A DNA stretch of 43,229 bases, taken from Candidatus Omnitrophota bacterium (lineage in GTDB: Bacteria; Omnitrophota; Gorgyraeia; Gygaellales; Profunditerraquicolaceae). Shown piece after piece: positions 20,105 through 29,860 of the stretch. The DNA is taken from contig JAUYBI010000029.1 in the NCBI GenBank assembly GCA_030693145.1, positions 1 through 43,229 of the forward strand. Reading direction: 5' to 3'. A program made the position numbers and the translations under genes. Numbering within the stretch: position 1 is the first letter of the stretch; the number at the start of each line of letters is the position of its first letter. The notes below the pieces were generated by a model that was not told the DNA's origin, made no database searches, and saw only the letters and a list, made by a program, of their open reading frames with translations.

Positions 20105-23100
20105 ATGCCACACTCTGAATTCGTCCACCTCCACCTGCACACGCAATACAGCCTTCTTGATGGAGCCTGCCGTATACCGGAGATACTCGCCATTGCTAAA
20201 AGTTTCAAAATGGATTCTTTGGCCATCACCGATCATGGCAGCATGTTCGGGGCTATTGATTTCTATCTCGAAGCGCAAAAAACAGGAATCAAACCCATCA
20301 TTGGCTGTGAAGTTTACGTTGCCCCGCAAAGCCGCTTGGAGAAAAAAAGCGGCGGGATAGAAGATGCCGCTAATCACTTAATCCTTTTAGCCCGCAATGA
20401 AGAGGGGTATCATAATTTGATGAAGCTGGTCTCCATCGGTTATCTGGAAGGATTCTATTATCGGCCGCGGATTGATAAAGAGGTTCTCGCCCAACATGCC
20501 GCCGGATTGATCGGCTTATCTGCCTGCCTTAAAGGAGAAATTCCCTGTTTGATACTGCAAAAACGTTTTAACGACGCAATAAAAGCCGCGGACACTTATC
20601 AGAACATACTGGGAAAAGGAAACTTTTATCTGGAAATCCAAGGCAACTCTATCCCCGAGCAAAAAATAGTAAATACGGGGATGATTAAAATCTCCGGCGA
20701 ACTGGGCATTCCTCTGGTAGCGACTAACGACGTACATTATCCCACCAAAGACAGGGCCGCAGCCCATGAAGCATTACTGTGCATTCAAACACAAACTACC
20801 CTGGATGACCCTAAACACATGCGTTTTCAAACAGAAGAATTTTATTTTACCTCTCCCGAAGAAATGAAAAAGCTATTTAGCGAATGCCCGGAGGCTTTAA
20901 AAAATACCTTAGAAATTGCCTCCCGGTGTAACCTGGAACTGGATTTTACCCAGATGCATTTACCTAAATATTCTCCTCCGGGAGGAAAGAACAAGGAAGA
21001 ATTTCTGCTGGAGTTATGTGAAAAAGGCTTAACCGAAAAAAATCTTGAGCATAATCCTGAAGCGCAAAAACGCCTGGATCATGAATTAAAAATTATCCGG
21101 CATATGGGTTTTATCAGCTATTTTTTAATTGTCTGGGATTTTATCGCTTACGCTAAAAGCCAAAGTATCCCCGTTGGGCCGGGAAGAGGTTCCGCTGCCG
21201 GAAGCCTGGTGAGCTATCTTTTAGGAATTACCGATCTTAATCCGTTAAAATACGGATTGCTCTTTGAAAGATTCCTTAATCCGGAGCGCATGGGGCTGCC
21301 GGATATTGATATTGATTTCTGCTACGAACGCCGGCAAGAGGTGATTGATTATGTCACGAATAAATACGGCCAGGAAAATGTTGCCCAGATTATTACCTTC
21401 GGAACCATGCAAGCGCGCGCCGTAATCCGGGATGTCGGACGGGTAATGGCTATTCCCTATGCCGAAGTCGACCGGATTGCTAAGCTGATTCCCGCGGAAC
21501 TTGAGATGACCCTTAAAAAAGCGTTAGAGAGCGAGCCCGAACTAAACAACCTTTATAAAAATAATCCGCAAATTACCAAGCTGATTTCTATCGCTCTATC
21601 CCTGGAAGGATTAAACCGCCACGCTTCAGTTCATGCTGCCGGAGTAATTATCGCGGATAAACCGTTAAGTAATTACATGCCCGTGTTTAAAACCGGAGAT
21701 GATCAGATTACCACCGGATATAGCATGGGGACACTGGAAAAAATTGGGCTGCTTAAAGTTGACTTTCTTGGCCTAAGGACGCTTACCGTAATTGATGAAA
21801 CTTTGAAACTAATTAAAAAAATCCGCGGCATTCAAATTGACTTTGAAAAATTGCCGCTGGATGACCAGAATACTTATAAACTATTAGCCTCAAGCCATAC
21901 GATTGGTATCTTCCAGGTAGAAAGCTCAGGAATGCGCGATTTGCTTAAAAAACTTATTCCTGAACGTTTTGAAGATTTAATCGCGCTTTTGGCATTGTAC
22001 CGGCCCGGGCCAATTGGCTCCGGAATGTTGGATGACTTCATGAAACGTAAACATGGGATTATCCCGATTAAATATGAACATCCTAAACTTGAGTCCATCC
22101 TTAAGGAAACCTATGGAATTATGGTTTATCAGGAACAGATTATGCAGATTGCGTCTGTTTTGGCGGGATTCTCACTTGCCCAGGCAGATATCTTACGTAA
22201 GGCCATGGGTAAAAAAATCCCGGAAGTCATGGAAAAGGAACGCAATAATTTCCTTAGCGGCTGCGTCAAAAATGGAATCAAGGAATCTACCGCCGGCAAG
22301 ATATTTGATTTAATAGAATATTTTTCCGGTTATGGTTTTAATAAATCACATTCCACTGCTTATGCTTTGATTTCATACCGCACTGCTTATTTAAAAGCCA
22401 ATTACCCGGTAGAGTTCATGACTGCCCTGCTTACTTCAGAACGCGATAATACCGATAAAATAGTCGAATATGTGAATGAATCCCTGCGCATGGGCTTAAA
22501 GGTGCAGCCGCCGGATATTAATGAAAGTGAGGCGCTTTTTAAGGTAGCAGATGAATCCACTATCCGTTTTGGCCTTTTGGCGATTAAAAATGTCGGCCGG
22601 GGCGCGGCAGAATCAATTGTCAGACAGAGAGAGAAGTTAAAATTTAAATCTTTGGAAGATCTCTGCCAACGCATAGACTTACGGTTAGCTAACCGTAAGG
22701 TTTTAGAAAGCCTGATTAAATGCGGGGCCCTTGATTATTTTGGCGTCGGACGGGCTAAAATGTTCGCCAGCCTGGATATAATATTAGAAGGGGCGCAAAA
22801 AATCCAAAAAGAAAAATCCAGCGGCCAACTTTCATTCTTTGATCAAACTCTAAAAAATAACGGATTTGGAAAAACTACGAACAATTTAATTGATTGCCAA
22901 GAATGGCCGGAGCCGCAACTTTTGGCTTTTGAAAAAGATGTGCTCGGTTTTTACGTTAGCGGCCACCCTCTAGCGCGTTATGCTCATCAGCTTAAACGCT
23001 TTGTTTCCTGCTCTACTGCTAACCTGCATGAACACAAAGATCAGGATATCATTAAGATCGTTGGCCTAATCGTTAAAATCAAACACACCGTTACCCGGGT

Positions 23101-23560
23101 CAAACAAGAAAAAATGGCGATATTAAAGTTAGAAGACTTAAGCGGGGCAGTAGAAATACTGGTTTTTCCGCGCGCATTCGCTAAAATAAGCTCCCATATC
23201 CAAGCCAATACCATTGTGCATATCCGCGGAGTGCTTGACCTTAAGGAAGAAACGCCCAAAATTATCGCCGAAGACCTTTTCCCATTTGAAGAAATTTACA
23301 AGCTCATCACCGCCATAAACATCAACTTGTCCGGGATAAGGGAGAATATCTTTGAATCCTTAAAAACTCTACTCGGGGCGCATCGCGGAAGAGTCCCTGT
23401 ATATTTACGCCTGGATACCTGCCTGTCCGGCAGGCAGGCGCCCGCTAAATCCCGGGTACAGTTAATTGTCGGTGAAGGATTGTATGTTGAACCTAATGAA
23501 CAACTTATCCAGGATCTGGATGAACTCTTAGGCCCGGAACACTTATCCCTGGTGATATAA
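20105..23560 (+). CDS. dnaE: DNA polymerase III subunit alpha
   Basis: FVHLHLHTQYSLLDGA PHP domain, GPGRGSAAGSLVSYLLGITDLNP, LPDIDIDF, FNKSHSTAYALISYRTAYLKANYP. Confidence 0.98.
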   Translation: MPHSEFVHLHLHTQYSLLDGACRIPEILAIAKSFKMDSLAITDHGSMFGAIDFYLEAQKTGIKPIIGCEVYVAPQSRLEKKSGGIEDAANHLILLARNEEGYHNLMKLVSIGYLEGFYYRPRIDKEVLAQHAAGLIGLSACLKGEIPCLILQKRFNDAIKAADTYQNILGKGNFYLEIQGNSIPEQKIVNTGMIKISGELGIPLVATNDVHYPTKDRAAAHEALLCIQTQTTLDDPKHMRFQTEEFYFTSPEEMKKLFSECPEALKNTLEIASRCNLELDFTQMHLPKYSPPGGKNKEEFLLELCEKGLTEKNLEHNPEAQKRLDHELKIIRHMGFISYFLIVWDFIAYAKSQSIPVGPGRGSAAGSLVSYLLGITDLNPLKYGLLFERFLNPERMGLPDIDIDFCYERRQEVIDYVTNKYGQENVAQIITFGTMQARAVIRDVGRVMAIPYAEVDRIAKLIPAELEMTLKKALESEPELNNLYKNNPQITKLISIALSLEGLNRHASVHAAGVIIADKPLSNYMPVFKTGDDQITTGYSMGTLEKIGLLKVDFLGLRTLTVIDETLKLIKKIRGIQIDFEKLPLDDQNTYKLLASSHTIGIFQVESSGMRDLLKKLIPERFEDLIALLALYRPGPIGSGMLDDFMKRKHGIIPIKYEHPKLESILKETYGIMVYQEQIMQIASVLAGFSLAQADILRKAMGKKIPEVMEKERNNFLSGCVKNGIKESTAGKIFDLIEYFSGYGFNKSHSTAYALISYRTAYLKANYPVEFMTALLTSERDNTDKIVEYVNESLRMGLKVQPPDINESEALFKVADESTIRFGLLAIKNVGRGAAESIVRQREKLKFKSLEDLCQRIDLRLANRKVLESLIKCGALDYFGVGRAKMFASLDIILEGAQKIQKEKSSGQLSFFDQTLKNNGFGKTTNNLIDCQEWPEPQLLAFEKDVLGFYVSGHPLARYAHQLKRFVSCSTANLHEHKDQDIIKIVGLIVKIKHTVTRVKQEKMAILKLEDLSGAVEILVFPRAFAKISSHIQANTIVHIRGVLDLKEETPKIIAEDLFPFEEIYKLITAININLSGIRENIFESLKTLLGAHRGRVPVYLRLDTCLSGRQAPAKSRVQLIVGEGLYVEPNEQLIQDLDELLGPEHLSLVI
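23418..23438. repeat. Palindrome CCTGCCTGTCCGGCAGGCAGG inside dnaE
   Basis: 8 bp arms; near-identical to intergenic CCTGCCTACCGGCAGGCAGG at 17122-17141; translates as TCLSGRQ in a divergent C-terminal linker. Confidence 0.8.
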
Positions 23561-23625
23561 AACCAGATTAAATCCCCGATGTTTACGTTGAGCAGGTAAC
23601 GTTGAGAGTAGGGTTTATTAACAAT

Positions 23626-23729
23626 AGTAGGGTGGGTTTAAACCCACCCTACTGAAAGTCGGCAGGGTTCTTGACAACGTAGGGTTTAAACCCACCCTAC
23701 TGAAAGTCGGCAGGGTTCTTGACAACGTA
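23626..23729. repeat. Composite palindromic element, copy B, with a 48 bp tandem duplication
   Basis: AGTAGGGTGGGTTTAAACCCACCCTACT at 23626-23653; the unit gggtttaaacccaccctactgaaagtcggcagggttcttgacaacgta occurs at 23634-23681 and 23682-23729. Confidence 0.9.
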
Positions 23730-23748
23730 GACGTCCATAAATTTAGGC

Positions 23749-23777
23749 TTGACACTCTAACTTTTTGCTGTTATTAT
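23749..23777 (+). promoter_or_regulatory. Sigma-70-type promoter of the HU-family gene (TTGACA-17-TATTAT)
   Basis: TTGACA 23749-23754, TATTAT 23772-23777. Confidence 0.7.
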
Positions 23778-23799
23778 ACTTAGCAATAGGGGGTGGAAG

Positions 23800-24072
23800 A
23801 TGACCAAAAAAGATATTGTTTTAAAAGTATCTGATGAAACTAATCTTAAGCAGATAGACGTCAAAAAAATAGTACAAAAGACCTTTGATTGCATTATTGA
23901 TGCTCTGATTAGGGGCGAAAAAATTGAATTACGTAATTTTGGTGTTTTCAAAGTAAAACAAAGAAGAAGCCGCACAGGCAGAAATCCGCGTACTAATCAG
24001 GTTATCCCTGTCCCGCCCAGAAAAGTTGTAGTCTTTAAAGCTGGCTTGGAAATGAAACAAAAGATAAAATAA
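23800..24072 (+). CDS. HU/IHF family DNA-binding protein
   Basis: MTKKDIVLKVSDETNLKQIDVKKIVQKTFDCIIDALIRGEKIELRNFGVFKVKQRRSRTGRNPRTN. Confidence 0.95.
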   Translation: MTKKDIVLKVSDETNLKQIDVKKIVQKTFDCIIDALIRGEKIELRNFGVFKVKQRRSRTGRNPRTNQVIPVPPRKVVVFKAGLEMKQKIK

Positions 24073-24166
24073 ACGCAAAAATAAGTAAATAGCTAGTAGC
24101 GAACATAGAATAGCTAGTTAAGCTGGCTACTAACTACTGCCCACTAACTACTGAATAAAATTTTAC

Positions 24167-25405
24167 ATGTTTAAAAGAATCCCGGGTACTAAAGATATCT
24201 TGCCCGAAGAAACATCTTCCTGGCAAACAGTCGAAGCAACAGCGCGCAGAATATTTTCATTCTATAATTACCGTGAAATCCGTACGCCGGTAATGGAAGA
24301 GGCATCGCTTTTTAACCGTACTTTAGGCGCAACTACCGAGATCGTACAAAAGCAGATGTTCCTCATCCATAACCAAGAGGATACTTACGCGCTGCGCCCG
24401 GAAGGAACGGCCTCAATCGTACGCAGTTATCTGGAAAATAATTTAGAAAAAACCAGTGGTTTTACAAAATTATATTATATTGGCCCGATGTTCCGCCTGG
24501 AACGCCCGCAAAAGGGAAGGCTGCGTCAATTTCATCATATTGGGGTCGAAGCCATCGGCTCAACTCTAGCCAGCTTAGATATAGAGGTAATTAGTTTAGC
24601 CGAACAATTACTGAAAGGTTTCGGAATTACCGGTTACCAGATCAAGATTAACAGCCTGGGTTGCCAGAAAGATAAACAGGCCTTAAGCGCTGCTTTTAAA
24701 AAAAGTTTACCGGAAAAATTACCCCAGCTGTGCGCGGATTGCCAGCGGAGAGCTAAAAATAACGTATTAAGAATATTAGACTGCAAAAACGAAGATTGTC
24801 AAAAAATAGTTAAAACACTCGAAGCTGGACACACCCATCTTTGTCCGGATTGTCGAAACCATTTTGAAGAGGTAAAACGCGGATTAAATGATCTGGGTAT
24901 TTCATTTCAAGTGGTTCCACAGCTGGTGCGCGGCCTGGATTACTACAATCGCACGGTCTTTGAAATCACCCATAGCGATTTAGGCAGCCAGGATGCTATT
25001 GGCGCAGGCGGCCGTTATAATGATTTGGTTAGAGAACTGGGCGGACCAGAGTTAGGGGCAATGGGTTTTGCTTTCGGGGTCGAAAGGCTGCTTTTAGTGC
25101 CCAACGCTCTAAGGCAGAATCCGCCAAAAAAGTTAGTTTATTTAATTACGCTGGGAGAGGCTGCAAAATCCGCAGGCATAAAAATATTAAACCAACTCAG
25201 AAATGCCGAAATACCCGCGGATACGGATTATTTAAATAAATCATTGAAAGGCGCTATGCGCGCGGCTAATGATGCCGGCGCGACTTTTGTCTTAATCTTA
25301 GGAGATGATGAATTAAAAAAACACGCTATTTCCGTTAAAGATATGGCTAACAGCACACAGAAAGAAGTATTCCTGCAAAATTTAATCCAGGAACTAAAAT
25401 GTTAA
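24167..25405 (+). CDS. hisS: Histidyl-tRNA synthetase
   Basis: RIPGTKDILPEE, ALRPEGTASIVRSYLE, LVRGLDYYNRTVFE, GAGGRYNDLV. Confidence 0.97.
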   Translation: MFKRIPGTKDILPEETSSWQTVEATARRIFSFYNYREIRTPVMEEASLFNRTLGATTEIVQKQMFLIHNQEDTYALRPEGTASIVRSYLENNLEKTSGFTKLYYIGPMFRLERPQKGRLRQFHHIGVEAIGSTLASLDIEVISLAEQLLKGFGITGYQIKINSLGCQKDKQALSAAFKKSLPEKLPQLCADCQRRAKNNVLRILDCKNEDCQKIVKTLEAGHTHLCPDCRNHFEEVKRGLNDLGISFQVVPQLVRGLDYYNRTVFEITHSDLGSQDAIGAGGRYNDLVRELGGPELGAMGFAFGVERLLLVPNALRQNPPKKLVYLITLGEAAKSAGIKILNQLRNAEIPADTDYLNKSLKGAMRAANDAGATFVLILGDDELKKHAISVKDMANSTQKEVFLQNLIQELKC

Positions 25406-26787
25406 GGACACATACCTGCGGACAGCTTAAGGTCACCGATACGGGCAAACAGGTAACCCTCTGCGGTTGGGTGGCCAATCGGCGCGACCATGGTAAATTA
25501 ATTTTTATCGATATCCGCGACCGCTACGGCCTTACTCAGGCCGTTTTTATCCCCAAAGAATGCCCTGCCGATAGTTACGCGCAAGCAGGCCAATTAAGAA
25601 ACGAATTCGTAATTAAATTAAAAGGTTTGGTAAATAAGCGCCCCGCAGGCACAATTAATCCCAAGCTGGCTACCGGAGAAGTGGAAATTTTAGCGCAAGA
25701 ACTGGAAATACTAAATCCCAGTAATACTCCGCCCTTTGAAATCCAGGAGGATGTTGAAATAACCGAAGAGCTTCGCCTAAAATACCGCTACCTGGATTTA
25801 AGAAGAAATAAAGTTTTTAATAATTTGCTCTTAAGAAGTAATCTCTATAAAATTATCCGCCTCTACCTGGGAAGTAAAGACTTCATCGAATGTGAAACTC
25901 CCGTCCTTACTAAATCTACTCCGGAAGGCGCCCGGGACTATCTGGTTCCTTCGCGGGCAAATCTTGGCCAATTTTTTGCTTTACCGCAGTCTCCGCAATT
26001 ATTCAAACAGATACTGATGGTGGCTGGAATTGAAAAATATTATCAGATCGCTAAATGCTTCCGGGATGAGGATCTGCGCGCTGACCGCCAGCCGGAATTT
26101 ACCCAGTTGGATATTGAAATGTCTTTTATAAACGAAGAGGATATCTTTAGCTTAACTGAAGAGTTAATGAAATTAATCTTTAAGGAACTGAAAAATATCG
26201 ACATCGCTGTGCCTTTTACGCGTATCAGCTATCAGCAAGCGATGGAAAAATATAAATGCGACAAACCCGATTTACGGGAACAATTAAAAACAGAGTTTGC
26301 CTTCTGCTGGGTAGTGGATTTCCCGCTTTTCAAATTTAATACCGAAGAGAAACGTTGGGAAAGCGAACATCATCCTTTTACCTCTTTCGCCGCCGAAGAC
26401 CTGGAAAATTTAGAACTCGCCCCGGATAAAGTTAAATCCCGCTCTTACGATTTAGTTTTAAATGGGACGGAGCTGGGCTCAGGCTCAATCAGAATTCACC
26501 GCCAGGAAATCCAGGAAAAGATTTTTAATATTATCGGACTGGAAAAAGAAGAAATTCAGAAACGTTTTGGTTTTCTCCTGGAAGCTTTTCAATTCGGCGC
26601 GCCGCCGCACGGAGGAGTGGCTTTTGGATTAGACCGGCTCCTGGCTATACTCTCCGGGGAAACAAGTATCCGCGAGGTAATTACCTTTCCCAAAAACTCA
26701 AGCGCATCTTGCCCGTTAACCGGCGCGCCTTCGGATGTTGAAGATAAACAATTAAGAGAACTAGGAATAGCTATTAAAAGGAGGTAA
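25399..26787 (+). CDS. aspS: Aspartyl-tRNA synthetase, bacterial-type fold but lacking the GAD insertion domain
   Basis: RTHTCGQL, TKSTPEGARDYLVPSR, ALPQSPQLFKQILMVAG, FRDEDLRADRQPEFTQLDIEMSF, FGLDR; YKCDKPDLREQLKTEFAFCWVVDFPLF joins directly; 462 aa. Confidence 0.95.
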   Translation: MLRTHTCGQLKVTDTGKQVTLCGWVANRRDHGKLIFIDIRDRYGLTQAVFIPKECPADSYAQAGQLRNEFVIKLKGLVNKRPAGTINPKLATGEVEILAQELEILNPSNTPPFEIQEDVEITEELRLKYRYLDLRRNKVFNNLLLRSNLYKIIRLYLGSKDFIECETPVLTKSTPEGARDYLVPSRANLGQFFALPQSPQLFKQILMVAGIEKYYQIAKCFRDEDLRADRQPEFTQLDIEMSFINEEDIFSLTEELMKLIFKELKNIDIAVPFTRISYQQAMEKYKCDKPDLREQLKTEFAFCWVVDFPLFKFNTEEKRWESEHHPFTSFAAEDLENLELAPDKVKSRSYDLVLNGTELGSGSIRIHRQEIQEKIFNIIGLEKEEIQKRFGFLLEAFQFGAPPHGGVAFGLDRLLAILSGETSIREVITFPKNSSASCPLTGAPSDVEDKQLRELGIAIKRR

Positions 26788-26792
26788 GTAAA

Positions 26793-27335
26793 ATGAACAG
26801 ATTTAGGCTAGCGGGAATTTGCGTATTAACATCAACTCTGGCACTATCCGGATGCGTGGCCAGGACCTACAATTTAACGCGCGATCGGGTTGACCAAGAA
26901 CTCTCTTCATCATCGGGCAATCGCGGTTACATCACCGGGCAAGCTCCGGAACCCGGGGAAAGAAAAGCCACCCGGACCACCAGAGTCTTTGAGGTAGAAC
27001 TGGGTTCATCGAATAAAACTAAAGCCCCTTGCCCGGCGGTTACTCCACTATCTAGGGATAGCTTCAATAGGCCCAGCATGGTTCAGGAAACACAAACTGA
27101 ACAAGCAAATTTAAATTCCGAACAATACACCGTAGCTAAAAATGATACTTTACAGAAAATCTCTAAAAAATTCTACGGAACAACTACGGGGTGGATGAAG
27201 ATTTATGAGGCAAATAAGGATGTTTTACGCGGGCCGAACAAACTTTATCCCGGCCAAGTTTTAAATATTCCTTCCGGCCCTAAGGTAAGCGCTAAGCATC
27301 GCAGGATGAAGGAGCCTAAGGAAAATTTAAAGTAA
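26793..27335 (+). CDS. LysM-domain lipoprotein
   Basis: Lipobox-like LALSGC; C-terminal YTVAKNDTLQKISKKFYGTTTGWMKIYEANKDVLRGPNKLYPGQVLNIP. Confidence 0.88.
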   Translation: MNRFRLAGICVLTSTLALSGCVARTYNLTRDRVDQELSSSSGNRGYITGQAPEPGERKATRTTRVFEVELGSSNKTKAPCPAVTPLSRDSFNRPSMVQETQTEQANLNSEQYTVAKNDTLQKISKKFYGTTTGWMKIYEANKDVLRGPNKLYPGQVLNIPSGPKVSAKHRRMKEPKENLK

Positions 27336-27364
27336 GCACTGCCTGGGTAAAATAATTCAAGCCT

Positions 27365-28672
27365 ATGAAAAAACTATTCCCTAAAACCAAACTTGTGCCG
27401 ATTGGAATATGCGTTTTCATGTTCCTTTTTAGCGAGATTATCCACCTAAACCTGGCAATCCCCTTCTTCTTAATCCTGCTTTATTTATGCTTTTACAAAA
27501 AATTTACTAAAATTAAACATGCCCGCCTGCCGGCTTTAACTTTTCTTTTTCTAATTTCATTCTGCCTGGGTTATTTTTTAATTAGGCAGGGATTATCAAT
27601 TTATTTTATCCCGGTGGCGATCATTCCCATGCTCAGCGTGCTGCTATTTAATAATCTGGAGGTGGCTTATTTCTTGTCACTGGGAACCTGCATCTCCCTG
27701 GCCGCTTTAAGCCCGGAGCCATTTAAGGCCTGGTTTATTTTGATGACCTCTTGCGTCTGCGCGATACAATTAGTAAACAAGGCCCGTAAACGGGCCCAGG
27801 TTATTCAAGCCGGGATTATTGCCGGCATCCTGCAATTAGTCAGCTTAATACTCTTAGAACATCTCATGCTTAATCAGGCGCAAAGATACCTAATAATTTT
27901 AATTAATGGTTTGCTTTCCGGGGTGATCACTTTGGGGATCCTGCCCTTCTTTGAATATATCCTGCAGACCGTAACCAACATCAGCCTGTTAGAGCTGGCA
28001 GATTTTAATCATCCCATCTTACAGCGGATGATCCTGGAAGCACCGGGTACCTATCACCACAGCCTGGTTGTCGGCAATCTTTCCGATACCGCCTGCTCCG
28101 TGGTGGATGCCAACGGCCTTTTAGCCAGAATCGGCGCGTACTACCATGATATCGGTAAACTGCAAAAACCAGAGTATTTTATCGAAAATCAGGATATCAA
28201 AAAGAACGCCCATGACGAACTTACTCCGACGATGAGTAAGTTAATTATCATGAACCATGTTAAGGAGGGCTTAGAGCTGGCTAAAAAATACTCCTTAAGC
28301 CCCATACTCTGGGATTTTATCCAACAACACCACGGCAGCAGCCTGGTTTATTATTTTTACCGAAGAGCATTGGAGGGCAAGGAAGAAAACCAGGAAGTGG
28401 CCGAGGAAGGTTTCCGTTATCCCGGCCCAAAACCCAACACCAAAGAAACCGCCATCGTATTATTAGCGGATTCCGTAGAGGCAGCCACGCGCAGCTTAAA
28501 AGATCCCACTCCGGACAAGATCGAAGAAACAGTACGCAAGGTAATCAACAATAAATTTATCGATGGGCAGCTTGATGAATGCGAGCTTACCTTAAAGGAT
28601 ATCGAAAAAATATCCAGCGTTTTTAGTAAAATATTAAGCGGCATCTACCATAGCCGGGTTAATTACTCTTGA
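27365..28672 (+). CDS. Membrane-anchored HD-domain phosphohydrolase, PgpH-like (c-di-AMP phosphodiesterase family)
   Basis: Multiple TM segments then APGTYHHSLVVGNLSDTA...YYHDIGKLQKPEYFIENQ...QQHHGSSLVYYFY; adjacent to ybeY; no large N-terminal extracytoplasmic domain. Confidence 0.85.
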   Translation: MKKLFPKTKLVPIGICVFMFLFSEIIHLNLAIPFFLILLYLCFYKKFTKIKHARLPALTFLFLISFCLGYFLIRQGLSIYFIPVAIIPMLSVLLFNNLEVAYFLSLGTCISLAALSPEPFKAWFILMTSCVCAIQLVNKARKRAQVIQAGIIAGILQLVSLILLEHLMLNQAQRYLIILINGLLSGVITLGILPFFEYILQTVTNISLLELADFNHPILQRMILEAPGTYHHSLVVGNLSDTACSVVDANGLLARIGAYYHDIGKLQKPEYFIENQDIKKNAHDELTPTMSKLIIMNHVKEGLELAKKYSLSPILWDFIQQHHGSSLVYYFYRRALEGKEENQEVAEEGFRYPGPKPNTKETAIVLLADSVEAATRSLKDPTPDKIEETVRKVINNKFIDGQLDECELTLKDIEKISSVFSKILSGIYHSRVNYS

Positions 28673-28679
28673 AAAACAG

Positions 28680-29096
28680 GTGAAAATAACTCTTCAGAAC
28701 CTGCAAAAAAAGGTTCCTGTCCAAACCGGAAAAATAAAAAAATTAATCCTTAAAGTCCTTAAAGGTGAAAAGGTAAAAGAGTCCGGATGGATCAACCTTT
28801 GTTTTGTAGATAATCCGCAGATTAAAAAATTTAACGCTAAATTCCTTAAAACCAGCGGCGCAACTGATGTTTTGGCTTTTAATCTCAGCGATAAAAAAGA
28901 AAAAAACATTATTTTGGCGGATATTATGATTTCGGCGCAGGCCGCTTCAAAACAGGCGCGTAGCTTTAAAACTACCCCGGATTATGAATTATCACTTTAT
29001 GCGGTACACGGTATACTGCACATTTTAGGGTTTGGCGACCGGACGGAGAGCCAGATAAAACTGATGCGTAAAAAAGAAAGCCAATATGTCGATTGA
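28680..29096 (+). CDS. ybeY: Endoribonuclease/rRNA maturation factor YbeY
   Basis: FLKTSGATDVLAFNL, ILADIMISAQAA, ELSLYAVHGILHILGFGD (H-x3-H-x5 zinc motif); GTG start. Confidence 0.9.
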   Translation: MKITLQNLQKKVPVQTGKIKKLILKVLKGEKVKESGWINLCFVDNPQIKKFNAKFLKTSGATDVLAFNLSDKKEKNIILADIMISAQAASKQARSFKTTPDYELSLYAVHGILHILGFGDRTESQIKLMRKKESQYVD

Positions 29097-29844
29097 TCGA
29101 GCGGTAGGGTTAGTTTTAAACAAGAGGGACTTACGCGAGACTTCCTTAATTGTGGATTTTTACACCAAAGAATTCGGAAAAATATGCGGGATAGTTAAAG
29201 GTATCCGCACCGATCCGAAAAAGTTCGCTTCAAATTTAGAGCTTTTTTCCCTAAATGAAATTATCTTCTACAGAAAAACACACTCCAGCTTCCACTTAGT
29301 AAGCCAGGCAGATAAACTAGATAACTTTACCCGCATCAGGCAAAATATCGAGCGAACCACTATTGCGGGTTTTATGATGGAAATGGTCTCCTCCATCATG
29401 CAGCTTGAAGATAAAAATGAAGAGATCTTTAATTTAACATTGGCCAGCCTCAAAGAATTGGAAACCAACTATAGCCCGGAAAAAATTGCCACAATATTTA
29501 AAATTAAAATGCTCAGCCTTTCAGGATTTAAACCGCATTTCGATTCCTGCGTAAGCTGCCTGGATAAGATTATGGGGCAATCCAAGTTCAGCCTTTCTTT
29601 AGGCGGACTGCTTTGTCCGCATTGTATGCCCAAAGACCCTGCGAGCCGCTCGATATTCCGGGGGACCATCGCTACGGTCTTGCATATCGAAAAAAGCAGC
29701 TTTAACAGCTCCTTAAGCCTGGGGATGAACCCTCAGATAAAAAAAGAATTGGATTTGATCCTGAATGCTTTTTTGAATTTTCACCTTGGCCGAGAACTAA
29801 AATCTCAGAAGCTGATTAATAAATTAGAGGTTGCTGTTGGATAA
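29086..29844 (+). CDS. recO: DNA repair protein RecO
   Basis: SIDRAVGLVLNKRDLRETSLIVDFYTKEFGKICGIVKGIR; zinc-finger-like CVSCLDK...GGLLCPHC. Confidence 0.88.
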   Translation: MSIDRAVGLVLNKRDLRETSLIVDFYTKEFGKICGIVKGIRTDPKKFASNLELFSLNEIIFYRKTHSSFHLVSQADKLDNFTRIRQNIERTTIAGFMMEMVSSIMQLEDKNEEIFNLTLASLKELETNYSPEKIATIFKIKMLSLSGFKPHFDSCVSCLDKIMGQSKFSLSLGGLLCPHCMPKDPASRSIFRGTIATVLHIEKSSFNSSLSLGMNPQIKKELDLILNAFLNFHLGRELKSQKLINKLEVAVG

Positions 29845-29860
29845 AACACTTTTAATAATA

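Noticed and set aside
22053-22313. Plus-strand alternate-frame ORF inside dnaE (also 20157-20360, 37083-37310, 37323-37541)
   Set aside because: Frame-shifted reading of well-conserved genes.
23626-23729. CRISPR-like array because of repeated units
   Set aside because: Only two exactly adjacent copies with no spacers; explained as a tandem duplication of a palindromic element.
24073-24166. AGTAGTTAGT-like imperfect repeats between the HU gene and hisS as an RNA gene
   Set aside because: Looks like degenerate TAGTTAGTAG-type intergenic repeat; no convincing RNA fold or boundaries.
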